Source: Paracoccaceae bacterium (GTDB lineage Bacteria; Pseudomonadota; Alphaproteobacteria; Rhodobacterales; Rhodobacteraceae). Taken from it: DNA of 64,000 bases. Both the position numbers and the translations under genes were made by a program. Every line of letters begins with the position of its first letter. Position 1 is the stretch's first letter. Location of the stretch: assembly GCA_018607905.1 (NCBI GenBank), contig JABBAP010000067.1, positions 1-64,000 on the forward strand, in the 5' to 3' direction. The notes below the pieces were generated by a model, which ran no database searches, was not told the DNA's origin, and worked only from the letters and a program-made list of their open reading frames with translations. Of the stretch, positions 25,852 to 34,156 are shown piece after piece.

Positions 25852-26576
25852 TGTTGAAATCGCCGAATTGTGGCGTTCGCAAACACGGGTTGGCGCCAGA
25901 TATGGTGGTGCTGCATTACACGGCTATGGAAACGGCGCAGGCAGCGATTGAACGGCTGTGTGATCCTGAGGCCGAGGTTTCAGCCCATTACGTGATTGCA
26001 GAAGATGGCACCGTCACGCAGTTGGTGGCGGATACGGATCGTGCGTGGCACGCGGGCGCTGGGCAATGGGGTTGGGTTTCTGATGTGAATTCACATTCCA
26101 TCGGGTTTGAGCTGGCCAACCTTGGGCCAGACAGTGAAATGCCACAATTCCCTGAGGCACAAATGGCCGCATTGGAACGGGAACTGGCGCGAGTTTGCAC
26201 GACGTTTGATATCTCGCCTGAGCGGGTGATCGGGCATTCCGATATGGCGCCCGGGCGCAAAATTGACCCTGGCCCGCATTTTGACTGGGCGCGTTTGGCG
26301 CAAAAAGGTCTGTCGGTTTGGGTGAACAGTGCAGCCCCAGCATCAGATGAAGCGGATCAAAGCACGTTTCGTACCGCTGCATTTTATTTCGGATATCGGC
26401 CAACAGATAACAGCGATGAAAGCTGGGAAATAGTGCTCGATGCCTTTCGATTGCGGTTTCGACCCCGTGTTTCTGGGCCACTTGATGCGACAGATGTGGG
26501 TATCATGGTGCGTTTGGCTGAAAAATGGCCGTGTCAGGCCGTTGACCCCGGTACACCACACGGCGTAGAGGCTTAG
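25851..26576 (+). CDS. N-acetylmuramoyl-L-alanine amidase, AmpD/AmiD type
   Basis: The 241-residue protein has an Amidase_2 fold: zinc ligand histidine in VVLHYTAM, AHYVIAEDGTVTQLV, the GFELAN core, and the second ligand region VIGHSDMAPGRKIDPGPHFDW. There is no signal peptide, so like AmpD it probably recycles anhydro-muropeptides in the cytoplasm, although the neighbouring lipoprotein could argue for export by another route. The C-terminal ~70 residues resemble a peptidoglycan-binding helical domain (FYFGYRPTDNSDESWEIVLDAF in two parts). The last 35 bases of the gene contain the rnpB promoter. Confidence 0.9.
   Translation: MLKSPNCGVRKHGLAPDMVVLHYTAMETAQAAIERLCDPEAEVSAHYVIAEDGTVTQLVADTDRAWHAGAGQWGWVSDVNSHSIGFELANLGPDSEMPQFPEAQMAALERELARVCTTFDISPERVIGHSDMAPGRKIDPGPHFDWARLAQKGLSVWVNSAAPASDEADQSTFRTAAFYFGYRPTDNSDESWEIVLDAFRLRFRPRVSGPLDATDVGIMVRLAEKWPCQAVDPGTPHGVEA
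26542..26571 (+). promoter_or_regulatory. rnpB promoter inside the end of the amidase gene
   Basis: TTGACC (26542-26547) and TAGAGG (26566-26571) are 18 bases apart. The expected start, near 26578, is exactly where the RNase P RNA P1 helix begins. The promoter lies entirely in amidase coding sequence. Confidence 0.65.
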
Positions 26577-26577
26577 C

Positions 26578-26955
26578 TGCGTGGATGGCTGGACGGCTGC
26601 ACGCCGCAAGGCGTGAGGAAAGTCCGGACTCCAAAGAACAACGGCGGCGGGTAACGCCCGCCCGGGGCAACCCGAGGGAAAGCGCCACAGAGAACAGACT
26701 GCCTGCGTTCGCGCAGGTAACGGTGAAACGGTGGAGTAAGAGCCCACCGCGGTGGTGGTAACATCACTGGCATGGCAAGCCCCGCTGGGAGCAAGACCAA
26801 ATAGGGATCGCGTGGGCGCAAGTCCGAGGATGTTCTTTCCTCAGCAGGTCCGGGTTGGTTGCAAGAGCCTGTTGGCAACGACAGGCCCAGATGAATGGTC
26901 GTCTATGGGGGTTCGCCCCTTGGACAAAATCCGGCTTACAGGCCATCCGCGCATT
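26578..26955 (+). ncRNA. rnpB: RNase P RNA, class A
   Basis: RNase P RNA is the catalytic RNA that trims tRNA 5' ends. The universal core GAGGAAAGTCCGGACTCC lies near 26612 and the 3' core ATCCGGCTTACAGGCCA near 26930. P1 pairs GCGTGGATGGC (26579-26589) with GCCATCCGCGC (26942-26952). The P15 loop region carries GGGTTCGCCC. Length ~378 nt fits alphaproteobacterial class A RNAs. It starts one or two bases after the amidase stop codon. No clear T-rich terminator follows. Confidence 0.96.
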
Positions 26956-27104
26956 TAACTTTCTAGAGTATGGGCTTCGGTGGGACAGATGTGTCGCGAA
27001 TCAATATCTAGGGTCTAAGTGATGTTTGAATCGAAAGATTCGAGGTAATTTTTCCACCAAAAAGTCAATGTTCTTAGTATGTTCTCATGTGTTTCTCAAA
27101 CGGT

Positions 27105-27130
27105 TGGGATTTTATGGGAAAAATATGGGA
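27105..27130 (+). repeat. Three TGGGA repeats, MraZ-box-like cluster A
   Basis: TGGGA occurs at 27105, 27115 and 27126, spacing 10 and 11 bases. E. coli MraZ binds three TGGGN repeats with five-base spacers in front of its own gene, the same geometry. This cluster is 435 bases before the mraZ start. The surrounding 26960-27300 DNA is AT-rich with no supportable gene. Confidence 0.5.
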
Positions 27131-27139
27131 AATTATCAC

Positions 27140-27157
27140 ACCACTACATGTTGTGGT
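27140..27157. repeat. Imperfect 18-bp palindrome in the mraZ upstream region
   Basis: ACCAC-t-ACATGT-t-GTGGT is symmetric except for one pair of bases. It lies ten bases beyond the TGGGA cluster. It could be an operator for an unknown regulator; no known consensus comes to mind. Confidence 0.35.
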
Positions 27158-27253
27158 TGAGGGTCTCAGAGTAACAATTTGAGCCATTTTTCGCCTAATT
27201 TTTACGAAAATTGCGCAGGCCAGAAGATCAATGTGGCGCTCTTGTTCAATAAA

Positions 27254-27288
27254 TCCCATAAAAAACACTTTCTTTCCATAATTTCCCA
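27254..27288 (-). repeat. TGGGA repeats in opposite orientation, cluster B
   Basis: On the minus strand TGGGA reads from 27288 and 27258, and TGGAA from 27278. The offsets are 10 and 30 bases, so all are on one helical face. The cluster overlaps the likely start region of the mraZ leader transcript. Confidence 0.4.
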
Positions 27289-27314
27289 TGTAATACCTGT
27301 TCTCACGATGAAGT

Positions 27315-27329
27315 TGGGATCATAAGGGA
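27315..27329 (+). repeat. TGGGA/AGGGA pair, MraZ-box-like cluster C
   Basis: TGGGA at 27315 and AGGGA at 27325 are separated by five bases, the MraZ-box spacing. They lie just inside the proposed leader transcript. Confidence 0.45.
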
Positions 27330-27466
27330 CAACAAGATCCCGCGAATGACCAAGTCAGGTTTCATACAGGCGCCCAGCAGCATCAAAATAGAGATCCGAC
27401 GTGGGTTGCGAGCAGACACCCCCCCAAGGTGGCACCACAGTTGGACATCCCTTTACGGGACGAGGG

Positions 27467-27511
27467 CGGAGGATCAAGCAGTGGCAGCAGCTTGATCCTC
27501 CGTTTCCATTT
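27467..27511 (+). terminator. 13-pair hairpin before mraZ, partial terminator
   Basis: CGGAGGATCAAGC (27467-27479) pairs perfectly with GCTTGATCCTCCG (27490-27502) around a ten-base loop, followed by TTTCCATTTT. A second perfect hairpin, CCCCAAAA-TTGG-TTTTGGGG (27518-27537), follows at once. The imperfect T-run suits partial rather than complete termination. Confidence 0.75.
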
Positions 27512-27564
27512 TAAGACCCCCAAAATTGGTTTTGGGGTGACGAGGACAAAAAGGAGCACCCTTC

Positions 27565-28077
27565 GTGGCGCGACGTTTTAGAGGCGAAAGTATCCACAAA
27601 GTGGACGCTAAGGGCAGGGTGTCTATCCCGGCCCCGTTTCGACGTGTGTTGGAAGAAGGTGATTCCGATTGGACCGAGGGTCTAAACCCGAACATGGTCT
27701 TGGTGTACGGTGGCAAATCACGCGACTACATCGAAGGCTACACGATGAAATCCATGGATGATGTGGACGAGCAAATCGCCAATCTGCCCCGTGGGTCGCG
27801 CAGGCGCCGTGCGCTTGAACACATGTTCTCTGGCCAATCGTTGCAGCTGAGCGTTGATGAAACGGGCCGTTTGGTTCTGTCTCCGAAATTGCGTGAAAAA
27901 ATCGGCATTAAATCCGAAGCCATTTTTGTGGCCACGGGCGATACGTTCCAAATCTGGGAGCCAAGCGCGTATGACGACTATGTCGCTGCGATCGAGGATT
28001 GGATGGAAGAGGAAGTGGACGATTTTGATCCGCTGACTTTGTTGGATGAGCCCGTCGCGGACACAGTCGAAGGGTAA
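27565..28077 (+). CDS. mraZ: MraZ, DNA-binding regulator of the dcw cluster
   Basis: This 170-residue protein has two AbrB/SpoVT-like half-folds with the hallmarks [13 protein letters not shown] (from D14) and [12 protein letters not shown] (from D99). MraZ forms a ring and binds TGGG-type repeats before its own gene to repress the division and wall cluster. Three such clusters lie upstream. The start is GTG at 27565 after AAAAAGGAGCACCC. The C-terminal ~30 residues are strongly acidic. The protein is slightly longer than the E. coli one (152). Confidence 0.95.
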   Translation: MARRFRGESIHKVDAKGRVSIPAPFRRVLEEGDSDWTEGLNPNMVLVYGGKSRDYIEGYTMKSMDDVDEQIANLPRGSRRRRALEHMFSGQSLQLSVDETGRLVLSPKLREKIGIKSEAIFVATGDTFQIWEPSAYDDYVAAIEDWMEEEVDDFDPLTLLDEPVADTVEG

Positions 28078-28084
28078 GGTGCGC

Positions 28085-29083
28085 ATGGAACACGTTGCGC
28101 AAACTGCTTCCCCGCATATTCCCGTATTGTTGACCCCAATCTTAGACGCAGTTGCACCGATGTCTGGCCGTTGGGTCGATGGCACGTTTGGGGCAGGTGG
28201 TTACACGCGCGCATTTCTTGACGCGGGCGCGGCGCAGGTTTTCGCGATTGATCGCGATCCTGAGGTGTTTGAACGGGCCAAAGATTGGTCTGGCGAATAC
28301 GGTGATCGTTTGGCGCTGGTTGAGGGCACCTTTGGGCAGATGGACACGCTGATCGAGGGATTAGTTGACGGCGTTGTGCTCGATATCGGTGTTTCGTCGA
28401 TGCAGATTGATCAGGCGGAGCGTGGGTTTTCGTTTCAAAAAGACGGCCCGCTAGACATGCGGATGAGCCAAACAGGGCAAACGGCGGCAGATGTTGTGAA
28501 CACCGCGTCTGAGGCCGAACTGGCGGATATTCTGTTTCAATATGGCGAAGAACGCGCGTCACGGCGCATTGCCAAAGCGATGGTCGATGCCCGTAAGATT
28601 GCCCCCGTTTTAACGACCGCGCAGTTGGTTGAAATCATCGAGGCGACCTTGCCAAAATCAAAGCCAGGTCACGCGCACCCTGCCACACGATCCTTTCAGG
28701 CGCTGCGCATTGCAGTGAATGATGAGTTGGGGCAATTGGTGCGGGGTTTGTTCGCGGCCGAATCCATTCTGGCGGCGGGCGGTGTGTTGGCCGTAGTGAC
28801 GTTTCATTCGCTAGAAGATCGCATTGTGAAGCGGTTTTTGGCTGCGCGATCTGGATCAAAACCCAAAGGTAATCGCTGGGCCCCAGAAGAAGTCCGCGAT
28901 GCGCCACAGTTTGAATTGATGGGCCGAAAATCGATTTCTGCGCGCGATGATGAATTAGAAGCAAACCCACGTGCGCGATCCGCAAAGCTGCGCCTTGCAC
29001 GGCGCACCGACGCACCCGTTGGGGATGTTGAGTTTGCTGGATTGGGCCTGCCAAAGTTAAGTTTAAAGAGTGTAAGTCTATGA
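28085..29083 (+). CDS. rsmH: 16S rRNA (cytosine-1402-N4)-methyltransferase
   Basis: This 332-residue SAM-dependent enzyme methylates C1402 of 16S rRNA at the P site. Motifs: [13 protein letters not shown] near the start, [13 protein letters not shown] for SAM binding, [11 protein letters not shown], and [12 protein letters not shown] near the C-terminus. The ATG at 28085 lies seven bases after mraZ with AAGGTG before it; the longer frame overlaps mraZ. It overlaps ftsL by four bases. Confidence 0.95.
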   Translation: MEHVAQTASPHIPVLLTPILDAVAPMSGRWVDGTFGAGGYTRAFLDAGAAQVFAIDRDPEVFERAKDWSGEYGDRLALVEGTFGQMDTLIEGLVDGVVLDIGVSSMQIDQAERGFSFQKDGPLDMRMSQTGQTAADVVNTASEAELADILFQYGEERASRRIAKAMVDARKIAPVLTTAQLVEIIEATLPKSKPGHAHPATRSFQALRIAVNDELGQLVRGLFAAESILAAGGVLAVVTFHSLEDRIVKRFLAARSGSKPKGNRWAPEEVRDAPQFELMGRKSISARDDELEANPRARSAKLRLARRTDAPVGDVEFAGLGLPKLSLKSVSL

Positions 29084-29457
29084 AAACATTCCTGTATATG
29101 ATGTGTTGCGCTATTGTGATCAGCGGTGCCTATTGGGCCTACAAAGAAAACTACCGCACGCAAGCCAGCCTGCGCCGTGTCAGTGATTTGCAGCAACAAA
29201 TCGCCGCTGAACGGGAATCTATTTCAGTTTTAAAGGCCGAGTGGGCGTATTTGAACCGCCCTGATCGCCTGCGTGAATTGGTCGATTTGAATTATGACGC
29301 ACTGGGCCTATTGCCGTTGATGCCCGATCATTTTGCCGAGGTGGAATTGGTTGCCTATCCACAAGTGCAAATAGAGGCGAACGAGTTGGTGGACCCCGTT
29401 TCAACGAGCAATTCGGGTAGCGATGCGCGGCGTAGTCCAGACAAGGAATTCCCATAA
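29080..29457 (+). CDS. ftsL: Cell division protein FtsL
   Basis: The 125-residue protein has the FtsL layout: a very short cytoplasmic start, one transmembrane helix (about residues 4-22) and a periplasmic coiled coil ([34 protein letters not shown]). FtsL joins FtsB and FtsQ to activate septal synthesis. Sequence similarity in this family is low, so position between rsmH and ftsI is a main part of the evidence. It overlaps rsmH by four bases and ftsI by one. Confidence 0.92.
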   Translation: MKTFLYMMCCAIVISGAYWAYKENYRTQASLRRVSDLQQQIAAERESISVLKAEWAYLNRPDRLRELVDLNYDALGLLPLMPDHFAEVELVAYPQVQIEANELVDPVSTSNSGSDARRSPDKEFP

Positions 29458-31238
29458 TGAGAACGCCTCTTCGTCCGTTAGCGCGTGTTTTGGATGCCCG
29501 TGAAAAGGGTGAAAACCCTGATGTAATCGAGGCCGAAGAACGCGCCATTCGCAATGTCAAAGTACAGATGCGGATGCGGCGACGTGCCGAAAGCCGTTTG
29601 CTGGTTTTAGGGATATTTTTCTTTGCTTCCTTCATGGTTGTTGGCGCACGCATGGCCAGTTTGGCGGCGTCTGTGCCGACTGAACCCGTGTCCACGGCAT
29701 CCATTCCGCAAATCGCAAATCAGCGTGCCGATATCATTGATCGCAACGGCGAGATTTTGGCGACCAATCTGGCGACGACCGCGTTGTACGCGCAGCCTCC
29801 CCTGATGGTGGACCCTAAAGCTGCTGCCGAAGGGCTAGCACAGATATTCCCTGATCTTGATTTGGCTAAACTGAGCGAAGATTTTTCGGGCAAGCGTAAG
29901 TTCCTGTGGATCAAAAAGAAAATTAGTCCTGAACAGCAACAACTGGTGCATGATCTGGGTGAACCTGGTCTGTTGTTTGGCCCACGCGAGATGCGGCTTT
30001 ATCCAAATGGTAAGCTGGCGGCGCATATTTTGGGTGGCGCGAGTTTTGGCAAAGAAGGCGTGAACGCCGCCGAAGTGATCGGCATTGCGGGCGTGGAACG
30101 GTATTTCGACGAGACCCTGCGCGATCCTGCGCGCGACGGCGAACCGTTGCAATTGTCCATCGACATGACTGCGCAATCAGCCATGCGCGATGTGCTTGCT
30201 GGCGGTGTGAAGTTGATGAGCGCCAAAGGTGCGGGTGCGATCCTGATGGATATTCACACCGGTGAAATCTTGTCGATGGCATCACTGCCTGATTTTGACC
30301 CCAACAATCGCCCACGGGTTTTGACCGAAGGGGATCAATCCGACAGCCCACTGTTTAACCGCGCCAGCCAAGGCGTTTACGAGCTGGGCTCGACGTTTAA
30401 GATCTTTCAAGCGGGTATCAACCTGGAAAAAGGGTTGGTGAACGAAAATACGATGATCGACACCAAAGGCCCGTTGAAGTGGGGCAAGTTTAAGATTCGC
30501 GACTTTCACGATTACGGCAAACAACTGTCTGTGACCGATGTGATTGTGAAGTCATCTAACATCGGCACAGCGCGCATGGCGTTGGCAGCGGGTGCAGGTG
30601 CGCAGCAGGAAATGCTCGAAAAACTCGGATTTTTTGATGCGGTTCCGTTGGAATTGAATGAGGCGCGGCAAACGCGACCTCTGTTGCCAAAACGCTGGTC
30701 CGACATTTCGACAATGACCATTTCGTATGGCCACGGCATTGCCGCGACGCCGCTGCATTTGGCCACGGCCTATGCGACGATGGGCAATGGCGGGTACAAA
30801 GTGAAGCCGACGATCATCAAGCAAAAAGGCGTGCAGCCTGATCGCGAGCAGGTCATTTCTGAACGCACCTCGCAGAAATTGGTGAAGATGTTGCGTGCGG
30901 TTGTGACGCGAGGCACCGCGAGCTTTGGCGAGGTTAAGGGCTATGAAGTTGCGGGTAAAACCGGCTCGGCGGATAAGCCGAAACCGGGTGGCGGATATTA
31001 CGACAAAAAGGTCATTTCCACCTTTGCCAGCGTGTTTCCTGCCAGCAATCCAAAATACGTTCTGGTGGTTACACTGGACGAGCCATCTATCGTTGCGCAC
31101 GGCGAAGAGCGCCGCACCGCGGGTTGGACGGCAGTGCCTGTTTCAGCAGAAATTGTTTCGCGTTTAATGCCGATCCTTGGGTTGCGCCCGAATGTTGCGT
31201 CCGCTGGGAATCTTCAATACACGGCAGCTGGAAACTGA
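29457..31238 (+). CDS. ftsI: Septal peptidoglycan transpeptidase FtsI (PBP3)
   Basis: The 593-residue protein has a cytoplasmic N-terminus, one transmembrane helix (about 46-64), a PBP dimerisation domain and a transpeptidase domain. Active-site motifs are STFK (S312, K315), SSN (366-368) and KTG (501-503). It cross-links septal wall in the periplasm and is the target of beta-lactams such as cephalexin. The start overlaps the ftsL stop by one base. The next gene, murE, begins 21 bases later. Confidence 0.95.
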   Translation: MRTPLRPLARVLDAREKGENPDVIEAEERAIRNVKVQMRMRRRAESRLLVLGIFFFASFMVVGARMASLAASVPTEPVSTASIPQIANQRADIIDRNGEILATNLATTALYAQPPLMVDPKAAAEGLAQIFPDLDLAKLSEDFSGKRKFLWIKKKISPEQQQLVHDLGEPGLLFGPREMRLYPNGKLAAHILGGASFGKEGVNAAEVIGIAGVERYFDETLRDPARDGEPLQLSIDMTAQSAMRDVLAGGVKLMSAKGAGAILMDIHTGEILSMASLPDFDPNNRPRVLTEGDQSDSPLFNRASQGVYELGSTFKIFQAGINLEKGLVNENTMIDTKGPLKWGKFKIRDFHDYGKQLSVTDVIVKSSNIGTARMALAAGAGAQQEMLEKLGFFDAVPLELNEARQTRPLLPKRWSDISTMTISYGHGIAATPLHLATAYATMGNGGYKVKPTIIKQKGVQPDREQVISERTSQKLVKMLRAVVTRGTASFGEVKGYEVAGKTGSADKPKPGGGYYDKKVISTFASVFPASNPKYVLVVTLDEPSIVAHGEERRTAGWTAVPVSAEIVSRLMPILGLRPNVASAGNLQYTAAGN

Positions 31239-31259
31239 TCACAACGACGAGGGCATAGG

Positions 31260-32741
31260 ATGACCAAAAGGACGCTTAAGACGCTTGGTTTAACCGCGAC
31301 GCACGGCGTGATTTCGGACCCTGTTATCACCGGCGTTTGTGTCGATAGCCGTGTGTGCAAAGCGGGTAATTTGTTCGCAGCAATGCCCGGATCAGCGGTT
31401 CATGGTGGTGCGTTCATTCAATACGCGCTGCGCATGAGGGCGGCGGCGATTTTGACTGATGCCGTTGGATTTGAAATTGCCCAAAATGATGTGGGCGTGA
31501 TTGACATTCCGGTTGTGGTTTCAAGCGATCCGCGCCGTGATTTGGCGCTGGCTTGTGCGCGCTGTTACGCGGGGCAACCCGCCAGCATGGTTGCGGTGAC
31601 GGGGACAAATGGCAAAACATCCGTAGCAAATTTCACGCGCCAGATTTGGGAATTGATGGGGCAAGCGGCCGTGAACTTTGGCACCACAGGTGTTGAAGGC
31701 GCGTATGCTGCTGCGATGAGCCACACAACGCCAGAACCTGTGACCCTGCATAAGTTGCTGAAAACGCTAAAAGACGAGGGCATTACGCATGCCGCGATGG
31801 AAGCATCTTCGCATGGATTAGAGCAGCGCCGTTTGGATGGTGTTTATCTAACAGCGGGCGCGTTCACGAATTTCACCCAAGATCATTTGGATTACCACGA
31901 AACCTTCGATGCGTATTTCAATGCCAAGGCGGGCCTGTTTACGCGGGTTTTGCCCCCCGAGGGATCAGCGGTGATCAACATTGATGATCCAAAAGGCGGG
32001 ATTCTGGCGGATATTGCACTGTCGCGCGGCCAAGATGTTATTACGCTTGGAACAGGGCAGGGTGATCTGCAAATTCTGGGAAGTCGGTTTGATGCCACGG
32101 GCCAAGACGTACGGTTTTCGTGGCGTGATGAGGTGTTTACCGCGCGGCTAAATCTGATCGGTGGATTTCAGGCACAGAATGTTTTGACCGCTGCCCTGCT
32201 GGTGATTGCCTGCGGTGCTCAAAGCGGTGATGTGTTCCGCTGTTTGCCCGAATTGCAAACTGTTCCCGGGCGCATGCAGCTGGCGGCCACGCGCAAAAAT
32301 GGCGCTGCGGTTTTTGTCGATTATGCCCACACGCCAGATGCGCTGGAAACTGCGCTAAAGGCGATGCGGCCCCACACCCTAGGACGGTTGTTGGTGGTGT
32401 TTGGGGCTGGTGGTGATCGGGACCAAGGTAAGCGGCCTTTGATGGGGGCAGCGGCAAGCGAATACAGCGATGTTGCCTTCGTGACGGATGATAATCCGCG
32501 ATCCGAAGACCCGGATATGATCCGCAAAATGATAATGCCTGAATGCCCAGAAGCAACCGAGATTGGCGATCGCGCGCAGGCGATCTTGACGGCTGTGGAT
32601 GCGTTGCAACCCGGTGACGCATTGTTGATTGCGGGCAAGGGGCATGAAACAGGGCAAACCATTGGCGATGATGTGTTGCCGTTTGACGACGTAGAACAGG
32701 CGAGCGTGGCGGTGCATGCGCTTGATGGATTAGGTGCATGA
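31260..32741 (+). CDS. murE: UDP-MurNAc-tripeptide synthetase (meso-diaminopimelate adding)
   Basis: This 493-residue Mur ligase has P-loop GTNGKTS (115-121), the conserved histidine region EASSHGLEQRRLDGV and the C-terminal DNPR motif in TDDNPRSEDPDMI, which selects meso-diaminopimelate over lysine. It acts in the cytoplasm after MurD. The ATG at 31260 follows GGGCATAGG. The gene overlaps murF by four bases. Confidence 0.96.
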   Translation: MTKRTLKTLGLTATHGVISDPVITGVCVDSRVCKAGNLFAAMPGSAVHGGAFIQYALRMRAAAILTDAVGFEIAQNDVGVIDIPVVVSSDPRRDLALACARCYAGQPASMVAVTGTNGKTSVANFTRQIWELMGQAAVNFGTTGVEGAYAAAMSHTTPEPVTLHKLLKTLKDEGITHAAMEASSHGLEQRRLDGVYLTAGAFTNFTQDHLDYHETFDAYFNAKAGLFTRVLPPEGSAVINIDDPKGGILADIALSRGQDVITLGTGQGDLQILGSRFDATGQDVRFSWRDEVFTARLNLIGGFQAQNVLTAALLVIACGAQSGDVFRCLPELQTVPGRMQLAATRKNGAAVFVDYAHTPDALETALKAMRPHTLGRLLVVFGAGGDRDQGKRPLMGAAASEYSDVAFVTDDNPRSEDPDMIRKMIMPECPEATEIGDRAQAILTAVDALQPGDALLIAGKGHETGQTIGDDVLPFDDVEQASVAVHALDGLGA

Positions 32742-34141
32742 GTATTTTGTGGACAAAAGAAGCAGCAGTCGCGGCCACAGGTGGTGACGCGATTGGGGAT
32801 TGGTCCGTTGGCGGCGTTTCAATTGATACGCGCGAATTGAATGCAGGTGATTTGTTTGTGGCGTTGAAAGACGTGCGCGATGGACATGATTTCGTGGCGC
32901 AAGCCTTGGCGGCGGGTGCGGGTGCTGCGATGGTATCGCACCGACCCGAAGGCGTTTCAAAGGATGCGCCGTTGTTGATCGTGGCGGATGTTTTGCGCGG
33001 GCTGGAAGATTTAGGTTTGGCTGCGCGGGCGCGTACGAATGCCAAAGTGATTGGTGTGACGGGCTCGGTTGGTAAGACGGGCACAAAGGAAATGTTGCGT
33101 GCAGCGCTGCAGGTGCAGGGCAAAGTTCACGCGGCAGTGCGCAGTTTTAACAACCACTGGGGCGTGCCTCTGACACTGGCGCGGATGCCTGCGGATACGG
33201 ATTTTGCGGTGATCGAGATTGGGATGAACAACCCGGGGGAGATTGGCCCGCTGGCGAAAATGGCGCAGTTGGATGTGGCCGTGATCACGACAGTTGCCGC
33301 CGTTCACATGGCCGCATTTGACAATGTGGAACAGATTGCCGATGCGAAAGCTGAGATATTTGAAGGGCTTAGCGAAAATGGCGTGGCTATTTTGAATGCG
33401 GATATTCCGACGCTGCCGATTTTGAAAAAGGCACGTGGTGATGGGCGCAGTGTTTTGTTTGGCCAAAGCGCGGGCGCGGATATTCGACTGATCAAAGCAT
33501 CGGTGTCCGATCATGGATCTGCAGTCGAGGCAGTTTTACACGGCGATCCAATCCTGTTCAAACTGGGCGCACCTGGCGAACATTTGGCCATGAACGGATT
33601 GGCTGTATTGGCAGCCGTGGAAGCCGCTGGCGGTGATGTTGCGCAAAGCATGTTGGCGCTGGCCAGTTGGCAGGCGCCATCTGGGCGCGGGCAACGGTTT
33701 ACGGTTCAGCTGGGTGAAACAGGCGGTTCGGTCGAGCTGATCGACGAGAGTTACAACGCCAATCCAACGTCGATGGTCGCCGCGTTGGCGGTTTTGGCCG
33801 CGGCGACGCCCGCACAGGAAAATGGGCGGCGCGTCGCGTTTCTGGGCGATATGTTGGAATTGGGCCCGCAGGAACAGGCCTATCATTCAGATTTGTCGGA
33901 TGCTGTGCCAATGGCAGCAATAGACAAGGTGCATACCAGCGGGCCGTTGATGGCGGCGTTGCACGCGGCATTGCCAGATCATAGGCGAGGCCAGCATTTT
34001 GACGCGGCTGCACAGATGGCAGCTTGTGTGAATAGGTTGCTGGATTCTGGCGACGTTGCTATGGTAAAGGGCTCGTTAGGATCAAAAGTCGGACAAGTGG
34101 TCACGGCAATCAAAACGCTTGGACAAACCAGCGAAAAATAG
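32738..34141 (+). CDS. murF: UDP-MurNAc-pentapeptide synthetase
   Basis: This 467-residue Mur ligase adds D-Ala-D-Ala to the tripeptide precursor. Visible features are TGSVGKTGTKEML (P-loop), SFNNHWGVPLTLA, and DESYNANPTSMVAAL near residue 335. The N-terminus MSILWTKEAA is encoded by DNA that matches the dispersed GAGTATTT / GGACAAAAGAA repeat, so the repeat supplies or shaped the first codons. The start overlaps murE by four bases. Confidence 0.96.
   Translation: MSILWTKEAAVAATGGDAIGDWSVGGVSIDTRELNAGDLFVALKDVRDGHDFVAQALAAGAGAAMVSHRPEGVSKDAPLLIVADVLRGLEDLGLAARARTNAKVIGVTGSVGKTGTKEMLRAALQVQGKVHAAVRSFNNHWGVPLTLARMPADTDFAVIEIGMNNPGEIGPLAKMAQLDVAVITTVAAVHMAAFDNVEQIADAKAEIFEGLSENGVAILNADIPTLPILKKARGDGRSVLFGQSAGADIRLIKASVSDHGSAVEAVLHGDPILFKLGAPGEHLAMNGLAVLAAVEAAGGDVAQSMLALASWQAPSGRGQRFTVQLGETGGSVELIDESYNANPTSMVAALAVLAAATPAQENGRRVAFLGDMLELGPQEQAYHSDLSDAVPMAAIDKVHTSGPLMAALHAALPDHRRGQHFDAAAQMAACVNRLLDSGDVAMVKGSLGSKVGQVVTAIKTLGQTSEK
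32740..32763 (+). repeat. Dispersed repeat forming the first codons of murF, copy 2
   Basis: GAGTATTTTGT followed by GGACAAAAGAAGC matches the intergenic copies at 42072, 58611 and the split copy at 48423/48531, but here it is translated as residues 2-9 of MurF. Confidence 0.55.
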
Positions 34142-34156
34142 GGGCGGAACCGTTTA

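Larger units (their letters stand above)
27300..27511 (+). ncRNA. UpsM-like leader RNA upstream of mraZ
   Basis: In Rhodobacter sphaeroides the dcw cluster has a long leader whose first ~200 nt accumulate as the small RNA UpsM through partial termination before mraZ. Here the same arrangement can be read: a possible -10 TAATAC (27291-27296), about 200 bases without an ORF, then a strong hairpin with a T-rich tail before mraZ. The 3' end is defined by the hairpin. The 5' end is a guess from the -10 and could shift by tens of bases. The sequence has not been compared with UpsM. Confidence 0.5.

Noticed and set aside
27074-27289. 71-codon minus-strand frame between rnpB and mraZ
   Set aside because: It is lysine- and isoleucine-rich because the DNA is AT-rich. 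It spans two TGGGA clusters and the 18-bp palindrome, has no ribosome site and no recognisable protein features.
32137-33123. 328-codon minus-strand frame across murE/murF
   Set aside because: Antisense shadow over two essential genes with clear motifs.
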